Part shown: positions 1-10,701 of the stretch, one piece after another | Position numbering within the stretch: the first letter of the stretch is position 1 | How the letters are laid out: each line of letters starts with the position of its first letter | DNA from: an uncultured Mycoplasmataceae bacterium | GTDB lineage: Bacteria > Bacillota_I > Bacilli_A > Mycoplasmatales > Mycoplasmoidaceae | Length of the DNA stretch: 14,983 nt | Direction of reading: 5' to 3' | Assembly (NCBI GenBank): GCA_949289925.1 | Contig: CASEPW010000044.1 | Span: forward strand, 1 to 14,983 | Notes under the pieces: model-generated | Told to the model about the DNA's origin: nothing | Database searches by the model: none | What the model saw: the letters and a program-made list of their open reading frames with translations, nothing else | Position numbers and translations under genes: made by a program

Positions 1-3000
1 ATCAGAAGATAAGAAATTATTAAAAATAGTATCAGATAAATTTACACTTGTTGATATAGAAGTGGAATAATTAATTGAACCAAAACCAGAAATAGTAATA
101 GGAGAAGAATATAATTCAATTGAATTATTTTGTAAATTACCTCTACTATCATAGTAGGTATTAATATAAAGTGGTTCAATTGAAATAGTTCCTGTTAAAT
201 TATTTCTAATAATTTTATTTCTATCTAAAACAATTGAATTTCTATTGAATTCATCTGGTAAATTTGTAAAAATATTATTTCTAGAATTATATAAAAAATC
301 TAACAATTCTCTATCACTAAAATTAGTTGGTAAAATTTTAGATATTCCAGGTAAAGATATAGAAATATTTGGAACTATTTTAGTTGATGAAATAGATTTA
401 AAACCTGTAAAAATTATATTACTAACTAATGAAATAAGTTTTTGTTGAGTACCAAATTCGTCAAAATAATTCGATAATATAACTTGAGCATTTATTTGTC
501 CTGAAAAATTATCAAAAGAATTTTCATTTAAAATAACTTCAATATCACTCTTAGCAAAGTCTGATGGTAAATTTGTAAAAATGATATCTTTATTTTTTCA
601 AATAATATCTAATAGCATATTACTGTTATACGAAGTCGATAATATTTGATCAACATTTTCCAAACTATATGATTTTAAAATTCTTGTTGGACCTATTAAT
701 TTAAAACCTGATATTGAAATTTGGCCAAGTAATGGTTTTGTTGTTTCTGTTTTACCAAATGCATCATAATAATTTAATACTTGGATATCAATTACTAAAA
801 TTCCAGATTCATTTATAATATTTCTAATAACTATGTTTTTTATTTCAATATTTTGTGGATATGAAACAAAGAAAAAAGAAAGGTTATCTTTAATAAGATT
901 TTCAATTGATAAATCATTATATGATTCGGCAGATCAAATTTTTAAATCACTTGCATAAATATTACTATATTCACTAGATGGTGGAATTCTAAAAGAATTA
1001 ACAATTTCAGTTGGAGAAATTTTCTTAAAACCATAAATTTTAATATTATTTCTTTCCAACATATATGATGAATTTTTAATTAATAATCCTTCATAATTAT
1101 AATAAGTATTTAAAGCGACATCAATTACTATGTATGATTCATTATTTGTTGAAATTCTATCAACAATTTTAATAAAAATATTATCTTTATTAAATAATCC
1201 GTTTGTTGGGAAATTCTTTATCAGTGGACTTGTTGGATTATTTGGATCAGTATCATTAAATAATAAATCTTTTAACATGTTTTCATCAACATCAGCTGAT
1301 GAAACATTGGCAACATTAGTTAAATAAACAATACTTTCAATAGAAGTAGGTGAAACAGAATGAAAACCTAAAAATCTAATATTTGTATAAAGAATATCAT
1401 TTGTTACTACCTTACCCGTAGAGTCAAAAAAACAATTTACTTTTATAAATGCATCTATATAACCGCCAGCATTATATTTATTTATTTGTTCAATAAACAA
1501 ATTTCTATCTAAATCAAATGAAGAAGGTAATGGTGAAACAATTAAATTAATATTATTTTTAATATATTCTTTTAATTCATCATCTGAATAATCTGTAGGA
1601 TCTATTTCTGAAACATCTGGAATAGTAATTTGTTTTTTAATATTTGTTGGTTCTATAGAAGAAAAACCTTTTATTGAAATATATTGTATAGGTCAAGTAG
1701 GAGTATTAATTAAAAAACCTGTATCACTATAATATAAATTAAGTGTAAATGATAATGTTATAGTACCCGTTATATTGTTATATTGATATTGATTAATAAT
1801 TATATTATCATTAGTAAAACCATCAGGTTTATTTTTAATATTATTAGAAATTATTGTTTTCACTAAATCAATACTAGCTTCTGATGGTATGATATCTGGA
1901 TTACCTGAAAAATTAGGGTCATCGACAATTTTAGTTGGATTATTTTTTTTAAAACCAATTAATGAAACTTCAGGGAAAGAAATAAATTCTCCTGGAACAT
2001 CATATACACTACCATTTGGATAAACAAATTTATCTAATCATGGTGAAACGATTATTTCTCCGTCAACGTTATTTATTTTTTTATTTGGTAGTTCAATGTT
2101 ATCATTAGTTATATTTATGTTATTTATTGTATTAATAGAATCTAATAAAACTTGTATTATTTCATCATCAGTAAAATTTTGCGCTAATATATTTGTTGAA
2201 TTAGGAATATTATCAATAATCAAAGGGAAAATTGTTGGTTTAACAGATTTAAAACCTGTTAGTGTGATATTTTCTCTTTTTTTATAACTTTTAACTAATA
2301 CAATATCTAAACCATTTGAGCTAATTGTATCTGGAACTTTTTCATAATCATAAATATTATTACATGAATAACTAATAGTTAAAGTACCTAAAATATTTGA
2401 TGGAGTAACATCATCAATAAGTATATCTGATTCAACCATATTATCTGGTTTATTACTTAAATTATTAAAAATAATATTTCTAATTTCAGAATAATTTGTA
2501 CTAAATTCAGTTGGCAATGTTGTAGTTGAATTTGGAACAATAATTTCATCTGGAATAGTTGTTAGACTTAATTGCTTAAATCCATATAATTCAAAATCTC
2601 TAACAAAATAAGGTTGTGGTACAAAAATATATGATCCATTATCATCAACAAAATGAGCCGGTATTGAAATATCAAAAAATATTTTTCCTTGTTCGTTTGA
2701 AAACCTGAAATTAGAAATAGTGTAATTAGTAGTTATTGGAACATTTTCTACTATAGCATTATCATCTAAGATTTGTCTAAGTTGATTAGAATCTAAATAA
2801 ATTGTTTGTGGAATTATATTTGGATTATTGGCATTAAATCTTGAACACTTTAATCCTGTTGCACCCGGTGCAGGATAAAAGTTACCAATAGTAATTTTTA
2901 CAGAAGAAAAATTTGTAGTTACCACTTGTCCTTGATCATTATAGTATCTTGTAAGAGTGACATACATATCAATAGTCCCGTCACCACCATGAACATCTCA

Positions 3001-3165
3001 ACCACCATTTGGCGAATCTTTATCAAATTGAATATGATCTCATCTAAAACCCGGTGGTTTGTTGTTAATAAAATCAAAGATGATTTTTTTAACTTCATCT
3101 TTGTCAATATTATAAACATATTGCTTTTTATTGAATGATTTATTAAAAAAATCTAAAAAACCTTG
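1..3165 (-). repeat. Tandem protein-repeat array of gene A (10 units visible)
   Basis: Ten diverged units of about 96 to 112 residues. The Gly of the GF signature is encoded at 2884-2886 (degenerate, GNFYPAPGAT), 2581-2583, 2254-2256, 1954-1956, 1666-1668, 1366-1368, 1030-1032, 706-708, 403-405 and 85-87. Examples of the signature are GFKSVKPT, GFKKNNPT, GFKKISPT and GFKLIGPT. Each is preceded by a YY(D/N)..G turn motif about 25 residues upstream. Units are related as protein but not as near-identical DNA. Confidence 0.88.
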
Positions 3166-3354
3166 AGAATCTATTGTAGTAGCTTTTGAAGTATCTGGAT
3201 TTGGAATAGGTGTTGGTCCAGCTTTTGCAATTTTGTTTGAAATAACTGGATGATTAATATTATGAGTATTGTTAATTAATGAAGCAACAAATGTAGACAA
3301 CAAACCTACAGAAATTATTGAACTAATTATTCTGAACTTAATTTTTTTACTCAT
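1..3354 (-). CDS. Giant modular surface protein A (C-terminus beyond window), Lipoprotein_17-like repeats
   Basis: Open for 1118 codons from ATG at 3354 to the window edge, with TGA read as Trp at 3040, 2998, 2038, 1693, 934 and 598; I checked that no TAA or TAG falls in frame. The start is secure: an in-frame TAA lies at 3364-3366 and no other ATG follows it. Residues 1-8 are basic and 9-27 hydrophobic (signal or membrane helix), with no lipobox cysteine. Residues 45-61 are a Pro/Thr-rich linker. From about residue 64 come repeat units of roughly 104 residues; the GFK-type signature sits at residues 157 (degenerate), 258, 367, 467, 563, 663, 775, 883, 984 and 1090. The first unit carries a Gly/Trp-rich insert (W105, W119). 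By analogy with gene B, a C-terminal membrane helix is expected off the left edge. Probably an exported cell-surface protein; ligand and role unknown. It lies 27 bases downstream of B. Confidence 0.9.
3274..3354 (-). other. N-terminal signal / membrane helix of protein A
   Basis: Residues 1-8 (MSKKIKFR) are basic and residues 9-27 form an uninterrupted hydrophobic stretch (IISSIISVGLLSTFVASLI), followed by a polar Asn-rich segment. No cysteine follows the hydrophobic core, so this is not a lipoprotein signal. The small residues at its end (VAS) could allow signal-peptidase I cleavage; an uncleaved anchor is equally possible. Confidence 0.8.
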
Positions 3355-3376
3355 ATATAATATTTATATTATATAT
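3353..3376. repeat. 11-bp perfect inverted repeat across the start of gene A
   Basis: ATATATAATAT at 3353-3363 is mirrored exactly at 3366-3376, separated by two bases. The arm nearest the gene includes the A and T of the ATG, and the other arm includes the candidate -10 box. Stem bases are all A/T, so an RNA hairpin would be weak. There is no T-run after it to suggest a terminator. Confidence 0.6.
3368..3373 (-). promoter_or_regulatory. Candidate -10 box (TATAAT) before gene A
   Basis: A perfect TATAAT on the minus strand ends 13 bases before the ATG of gene A, inside a 27-base spacer made only of A and T. A transcript from it would have almost no leader, which fits the absence of any purine-rich ribosome binding site. 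I see no clear -35 element. In such A/T-only DNA the hexamer could occur by chance. Confidence 0.35.
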
Positions 3377-3381
3377 TAAAA

Positions 3382-6300
3382 TTATATTTTGTAGTATTTA
3401 TATCTAATTAAACGATAAACAAAGAATATTATAACTGCTAAAATAACTGTAGATGATACACCTATGGCAGTATAAATAATAATTTCAGGAGTAGAAATAT
3501 TATTGTCACTAGATGTTTTAAAACCTTTAATAACAAGAGTAAATGAAACTCCATTTGTAGTATCTATTAATTTTGAAGTTTCAGAATCAAAGAAATTAGT
3601 GATTCTTAATTTGTTAACAACTATAATACCAGCACTATTATCAGCTGTATATGATTCAAATCCTAGTAACCCTCTTTCACTTGTTAAATCATTTGAATAA
3701 ACAATTGAAGAAATAATTAATGTCTTAATTTGTTCTTTTGGGTCAGCAACATTTAAAAATTCATTAACTGTTTGATAATCATTTCCGATCGGTGCATAAA
3801 CTGTTCCTCCATTTTTAGATAGAACAACATTGAAGTTACCTATAGCTGTAGGTGGTTGTTTTGCAAAACCTGATAATAAAATTTGTTTATCAGGTGAAGG
3901 TGTTGTTTGCAATTCACCATTTTCATCAAAATAATTATTAATAGATAAGTTAAATTTTATTTGTCCTAGTTTATCATTAACTATAACTTCTTTAACAATA
4001 ATGTTATCCTTTGTAAAATCTCTTGGTAAATCTTTAAAAAATAAAGTTTTCTTATCAAAAATTAGTTCTCTTAGAGCTTCTATTTTAGAGTTTGGATAGT
4101 TTGAATTTGCAAAGAATTCAGATGGTTTTTGGTTAGGTCAATTAACAACAGGATTATCGTAAATTAAAGTAATAGGATTTGATAAAAAACCTATAATTGT
4201 TAATTTCTTTTCACTAGAATTTTCTGTAGTTAAAACCCCATATTTATCATAATAATTATTTATAGAATAATTAATAATTATTTTCCCTGATGAATCATAT
4301 GTCGCTACATTATTAATAAAAATAGAATCTTTTGTAAATGAACTTAAATTTAAAAGGTTTGAGAAAATCATACTTCTGTTGTTGTATATTATTTCTCTCA
4401 TGTCTTGATTATTTCTATAAAATTCAGATGGTGGAACTTTTGATACATTTGATAAAGAAATTTGTGATGAAAATAATGTTGCTGTTGTTGAATTAAAGCC
4501 ACCAATAGTTATTTCAAATACTTTATAGTTTGTTGGAGTAGACATAACAAGATTACCTTCAGGGTTATAATATTTAGCTAATGAAACTGAAAAAGTTATT
4601 GTACCATTTAAATTATCAAATGATTGATTAGAAATATTGAAATCAGTAGCTGAAAAATTTGGTGGTAAATTATCAAATATTTTACTTTGGTTATCGATAA
4701 TAATATCTAATAAGTATTGATCATCGAAACATAAATCTTGTGGTGTTTTATCTGATGGTGGGTTTGGAACTTGGAAGAAATTCACAGCAGTTGTTTCAGA
4801 TTTTTTTTGTAAATTTACAATTTCTATTTCAAAAATAGCTAAATTTGTATCTTGAGCATTAATTATTAATTCACCTGATGCATCATAATAGTCAGTGATA
4901 CTAAACTTAACTTTAATACTTCCTTTATTGTTAGTTGGTGATAACGATATAATATTTTTTTGAGTAAAATTACTATTAGATAATTCTATAGGTAAATTAA
5001 ATAATATTCTTTTTTGATATTTAATAATAAAATCGATAATCTGGGATTTTGTTATGTCTGTTGGCAAGAAATTAGCTAAATCTGTATTTAAATCTAATGC
5101 TGATATTTCATTAATAGAAGTTGTTGGAGAAATTGATTTAAACCCTTTAATTGAAATATTTTGAATTAATGGAGAATTAATTCCACCATTATCAATTGTA
5201 ATTAATTCACCAATTGCACTTATATATTTATACAATTTAATTCTAATATCAATTTCACCTTTTAAATTATAAGTATTTATAATATCTACATCAAAATCAT
5301 TTTCTGTTATTCCTGAGTCAGGTAAATTATTAAAAATTAATCTTCTGTTGTCAAAAACTATTTTTTTAACTTCACTAGTTTGAACTGATGAAGGAAGGAT
5401 TGATGAAATGCTATCAGAAACAAAAAATTTGTTTATATGAGTTGGATATAATTTTTTATAACCTGAAAAAGTGATGCTTCATGGTTTTAATGAATCTAAA
5501 TTATTAATTGGATCATTAACATTTACAATATTACCTGTTTGGTCATAATAATTATTAATATATAATAATGCATTAATATTACCTGTTAAATTATCGACTT
5601 TTAAAATTTTAACTTTAACAATATCATTTTGCGGATTAAATAAATTTGTATCATGAGCAATGAATTTTCCAGATGAATTTTTTACAATTGTTAATAACTC
5701 ATTTTCTGTTTCTTCAGATGCTAATTTATGTGAAAAAGTATCAGATTCATAGAAAGAAATAACTTCAGTTGGTGAAACTTTTCTAAATCCATAAATTGTA
5801 ATAGTTTGAGTTAAAGGTTTTTTAGGATTATTAACAATATTACCTTGAAAATCATAATAATTTTTTATTGAAACTTTTGCAGTAATATAGCCCTCTAAAT
5901 TATTAACTTCAACAAAATTGTCCTTTGTACCTGGTAATAAATCTGCTCTTGAAAATCCTGGAGGGTATTGCTTAATTAAATTATTGTTGTATACATAATC
6001 TAAAAATGTAGAGTAAGAAATGGAGTGAACTGGTTGAATTTGTGGAGAAGAAGATGGTAAAAATAAAGAAGGTTCAATGTAAGTTATTAAATTATTTTTT
6101 GCAAAACCTTCAAAAATAATTGTTTTAGGAACAAAACCTGAATCTGATAATTGTGAATATTGATCATAATATTTTGTTAATTCAATTTTAGCAATAATAA
6201 TACCTTGGTTATTTGATGGTATTAAATCAGAAATTATAATATTACTAATATTAAATTCATTAGGTATAGAAGAAATTATTTCATCCTTATTGTTGAAAAC

Positions 6301-9300
6301 ATATTCAGTTAATTCTGGGATTGAAACTGATGATGCAAATTTAGAAGTTAATGCAAGAGAATTAACAATAACTCTATCTTTCACCACTGTAGGAGAAATA
6401 GATAAAAAACCAGTTAGTAACAGCTGTTGTTCTAATGGCCAAGCTGAAGAGTCATTTGGCAAACAAACTACTAAATTTGATGACTCATCGTAATAATTAT
6501 AAAGTTTTATTGTTACAAAAATTTGACCTTGTGAATTGATGTATGAATCTGAGGAAAGTTCAATAACTATTTGATCATCAGTTATATTTTCTGGGAGACT
6601 CGAAAAAATTACATCTTTATTACTTTTTATAATTTTTGAAATTTTATCTAATGATAATGAACTAGGTAGAACATTTTCCTGACCTTGAACATAAAATTCT
6701 GAAATAATTTCAGTTGGATAAACTTTTTTAAAACCAAAACATCTAACCTTTGCTTTAGCTTGAGAAGAAACAAAAATACCTGTTGATGAATAATAATTAC
6801 TATAAGTTATTTCAACAATCAATGAACCAATTAAATTTGAAACAGAGTTTTGAAGAATATTAACACTATCAATAGTGAATGCTTTATTATTTAATTTATC
6901 TTTTGGATAAGATCTAACAAAAAGAGATAAATTATTTGATAAGATAGTTTTTAACTCATATGGAGACATTTCAGAAACTAACTTATCACCAACCTGATTA
7001 GCTGGAAGAGTAACTTGACTATCAATATATGTAGGTGCAGTTGATTTAAAACCTCTAATTACAAATCTATTTGCTTTTTTTGGTATAGAATTTTCTATAT
7101 TTCCTAAAGAATTATAGTAATTAGTTATTGATAAATCTAATGTTATTGAACCATCAATATTATTTCTAACAATTAAATTTTGATTCTTAATAGTAATTGA
7201 ATTTAATGTAAAAATATTTTCAGGAATAGGAATAAAAATTAATGACTTATTATCATAGATAATTTGTTTTATTTGTTCTTCAGATAAATCTGAAGGAGAA
7301 ATATCACCAACATTAGGTAGAACTACCCCTGAATTTATGATTGTTTCACTGATAGTTTTAAAACCTTTTATTGTCACTTTTTTGTGTTGTAAAGGTCTTA
7401 AAGGATCATTAATTAAATTTCCATTTTCATTGTAATAAGTTGATGTTGATAATAAAATTTCAATTGAACCAATACTATTAATTGGAGTTATTGCATCATC
7501 AACTATAATTGATGATTTATTGAATAATTCAACTGGTAAATTTTCATAAAATTTTGAGAAATTATTATAAACAATATCTATAATTTCACTCTTGTTGAAA
7601 TCTGAAGGTAACTTATCTGAATAACCCACAACAGTAACTAAATTATTAATTTCAGTAGGAGAAATCGTTTTAAAACCAGATAAATAAACTTTATATAATT
7701 CTGGTAATGTTGTTTGAATGATACCTTGATCATCAAAATAATTTGTAATGTTAACATCAAACTCTACAACACCTGTAATATTTGAAGATGTTATGTTACT
7801 AATTACTATATTATTTTCTATACTAAAATCACTAGGTAAAGTACCAAATATTTTGTTGTAAACTACATTTTTCAAATATGAAATATCATTTGCAGCAAAA
7901 GCAGCAACTTTGTCTATTAATTCTGTTTTTCACTCATGGTCATCTGGTAATTTTGTTGGGATTACAATCTTAAATCCTGAAATTGTAACTAATTCAGGTA
8001 ATTCTTTAAAGTCCGGACCATCGTATACTAAACCTTCATCATTATAGTATTTGTTTAATGCAATATTAAATGTAATTTCTCCTAATAAATTATTAAAAGT
8101 TATATTTAATAATTCTATATTATTAATAGTTGTTCCTGACACAGGATTATTAATTAAACGATCTAAAACAAGAGTTTTTAAATAATTTATATCTGCAACT
8201 TTATCTGAAGCTACTATATCATATTGATAAACAATCAATTTTGTAGATATTGATGTAGGTTTATTTTTTCTATATCCACCAATAACAACTGTTTTTAATG
8301 AAGATTCATAATCTTGTAAAATACCTTCAAAGTTATATCATTTTTTATATGTAAAATTAATAGTGATGGTTCCATCAATATTTGAAAAAGTAGAATCAAG
8401 TTTTACATCAAGATCATTTAATGTAAAATTATTAGGCAAGAAAATAGTTCTATCAATAATCATTTTCTTTATACCATCTAAATTTTTAGTAAACTCTTCA
8501 CTCGGTAATACGTTTGGATTACCTAATGCATTAAAATTAGCATTAGGATTAACATCTGTTTCACCAATTTTTCTAAAACCAATAATCTCTACTTCAGGCA
8601 ATTCTTTAGAGGAAATATTTAATTTAAAATTATTTCCTTCTTCAAAAAAATTAGTAATTATAGGAATAAAAGAAATTTTTCCATCTTCAGAATTTGCGTT
8701 TATTGAGTCTTCTTTAATAGATAAAATAGTTTCAGAAAAATTACTTGTGTAATCTTGAACCTGGTTAATAAGGTGTTTCTTCATAAAATCAATTATTTTA
8801 GTTGGATTTGTTTTAAAATCATTTGTAGTTGCTTTTGGGTTATTAATAACATAAGAAGGATATTCAAATCTTGTGTAACCATTTACTTTTTTAAATCCTG
8901 TAATTACTAATTTTTGTGGTTCAAAACCTGTTGTTTGTTCTTCACCATTATTATCATTATATTTTGTTAAGGTAACAACAAAACTAAGTGTACCTTCAGC
9001 ATTATTGCATTCAATATCTCCAATTTGTATATCACTTGTATTAAATGTTGGAGGTGGATTAATTATTAAATCATTTTTCATAATGATTTCATTTTTAATA
9101 TATTCATAATTACCACCAAATTGAGCAATTTCATTAGGATCTCCCAATTCTAAATTAGAAGTGTTTATTTCAGTTAAAATAGAAGACTTAAAACCTGTAA
9201 TTCTAATTGTTTTTTTGAAAGTTTTAGATGAGTTGAATTGTCCATTATCTTCAAAAAATCCATCAAAACTAACACTCACATCAACATATGCTTTTTCTGC

Positions 9301-10701
9301 ATCTGAAATAATTTCTAAATTAATATACTTTCTATTAACATCTAATTCAAAATTCATTGGTGGATTTTCAATTCAACCAATTACAAGTTTATTTATTTCT
9401 TCATTCATTGCTTCATTATAAACTTGATTAAAAAAAGGATTATCTGCTGGTAATACTTTTGTTGTTGGTAAATCTGTAGGATATGTTTCTAATACTTTAA
9501 ATCCAGTAATTGTTATGTTAAAAGGTTCTTTATCATCATCAGGTAAAGTATTTACCGGATCACCATTGGTATTAATATATTTTGAAAGAGTGAAAGGAAT
9601 TGTAATAGAACCATTTAAATTATCAATAATAAGATTATCTTTAAAAACTATTGAATCCTGATTAAAATCTAATGGAGCAGCTCTAACTTTTGATGATAAG
9701 AATTTTTTAATCTCAAACCTAATTTTAGAATTAGATCAATCCATATTTCAAGTTGCAGGATACATAAATTGATCTCTAAATTCAGGAATTGTATTTAATA
9801 ATTCTGAAATATCAAATGGACCTTCAAAATATGTATTTGATCAACTAACTCTTGTAACATTAGCTGCATTAGTTGCTTTAAAACCAGGAATTACGAATTC
9901 GTATTCATTCATGTCCATTGGATTATTTGTTTTATCAATACCTATACCTGGATTTATTCTTAAAATTAAACTACCCCTTTTGTCATCGGGAATAATTTTA
10001 ATTTTTGTGTCATTAATTGTTTGTGAAATTACATTATTAAAATTAATCTTTATTTTTTTATAAAAATTATTTTTATCTCTAATAAAATCACTAGGAGAAA
10101 TTTCATTATTTATATTAAGTCTAGATGAATCAATTGAAATTGTTGATTCATTGAATGGTGAAAAAACTTGAATATCATCACTATAATAATCTTTGGCAAT
10201 AATTAAATTTTTATTATTTACAACATTTAACAAATTAACATTTTTATTCGCATATTTTACATTTGCATATTTATCTATATTTCTTGTTGAAAAAAATAAT
10301 GATGAATTATCAAAATTAATTACATCATTCTTAGAAGCATGTTTAATGTCTGAATTTTCTAAAATTCTTATAGATTTATTATCATTAATATCTAAATCAA
10401 TAAATGAATCTTTTATCTCAAATGACAATTCATTAGAATTTAAACTTTGCAAAGGAATAGTAGGTGCGAAATTAGGAGCAATTAAAAAATCATCTAATTG
10501 TAATTCAATGCCACTTGGTTCACTTGGCATTTGAATATTTTCTTGAATATTTGAATCAATTTCTTGATTATTTATAGCTGAAATATTTTTATGTTTGTTA
10601 TTTAAAATTAACAACGGAGAAGAAAAGACAAAAGTACTTATTGATAATACAATAAAAAAATTAAAAAACTTTTTAATTTTTTTTGACTTTAAAAAACTCA
10701 T
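3382..10701 (-). CDS. Giant modular surface protein B, complete, 21 Lipoprotein_17-like repeat units
   Basis: A complete gene of 2439 codons plus TAA (3382-3384), read with TGA as Trp at 9841, 9748, 9736, 9373, 8338, 7930, 5479 and 4138. The ATG at 10701 is the only one after an in-frame TAA at 10717-10719. Order: basic residues 1-14; hydrophobic 15-33; non-repeat Asn/Asp/Ser-rich region about 34-199; 21 repeat units from about 200 to 2406; membrane helix 2407-2429; tail RLIRYKYYKI. A typical unit runs LPS(D/E), a helix-like I..N...IF.NLP..F, then I.I......G.I...V.L..YYD..G, and ends GFK..SPT. The unit resembles mollicute PF04200 from memory; no search was run. There is no lipobox, so this is probably a signal-exported protein anchored by its C-terminus, or held at both ends if the N-terminal helix is not cleaved. 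A surface adhesin, coat or antigen role is inference. It shares architecture with C and A and lies 37 bases after C. Confidence 0.93.
3415..3483 (-). other. C-terminal membrane helix of protein B
   Basis: Residues 2407-2429, from IIIYTAIGV to VIIFFVY, are a 23-residue hydrophobic segment followed by the basic tail RLIRYKYYKI and stop. By the positive-inside rule the repeats would lie outside the cell and the tail inside. Confidence 0.88.
3484..10104 (-). repeat. Tandem protein-repeat array of gene B (21 units)
   Basis: The signature Gly or its equivalent falls at residues 273, 400, 503, 602, 708, 809, 909, 1009, 1113, 1217, 1323, 1431, 1532, 1638, 1747, 1853, 1963, 2068, 2171, 2278 and 2393, a mean spacing of 106. 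Variants include GFKTISPT, GFRKVSPT, GYRKNKPT, GYKKLYPT, GFAKQPPT and GFLSISPT; unit 17 (residue 1963) has lost it (NLQKKSET). The first spacing (127) is the longest. On the plus strand the periodicity shows as recurring ttaaaacc and tcataataat words about every 300-320 bases. Confidence 0.92.
10105..10602 (-). other. Non-repeat N-terminal region of protein B
   Basis: Residues about 34-199 lack the GFK signature and the NLP..F segment. The stretch is Asn/Asp/Ser/Ile-rich with a Pro-containing part near residues 58-85 (PSEPSG, APNFAPTIP). I do not recognise a family. Gene A has only a short linker at the matching place, so this region is specific to B among the genes whose N-termini are visible. 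Confidence 0.6.
10603..10701 (-). other. N-terminal signal / membrane helix of protein B
   Basis: Residues 1-14 carry six lysines (K5, K7, K8, K10, K11 and one S-K pair context), then residues 15-33 are hydrophobic (FFIVLSISTFVFSSPLLIL), then a polar stretch. There is no lipobox cysteine. A possible cleavage after VFSS is a guess. Confidence 0.75.

Noticed and set aside
934..3354. Gene A as several separate genes or a decayed pseudogene
   Set aside because: All breaks are TGA codons in one unchanged frame, and the protein pattern continues across each. No TAA, TAG or frame change was found.
3353..3381. Rho-independent terminator between B and A
   Set aside because: The inverted repeat has no G or C in the stem and no following T-run in the transcribed strand, and it overlaps the next start codon.
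9451..9471. LPTTK near residue 413 of protein B as a sortase (LPxTG) signal
   Set aside because: It lacks the Gly, is far from the C-terminus, and the protein already has a C-terminal membrane helix.
3382..10104. CRISPR array or DNA-level tandem repeat because of the regular 300-320 base spacing
   Set aside because: The period reflects protein domains; the units are not near-identical as DNA, apart from short signature words.
10603..10701. Lipoprotein signal peptide on protein B
   Set aside because: No cysteine occurs within or after the hydrophobic stretch of residues 15-33.
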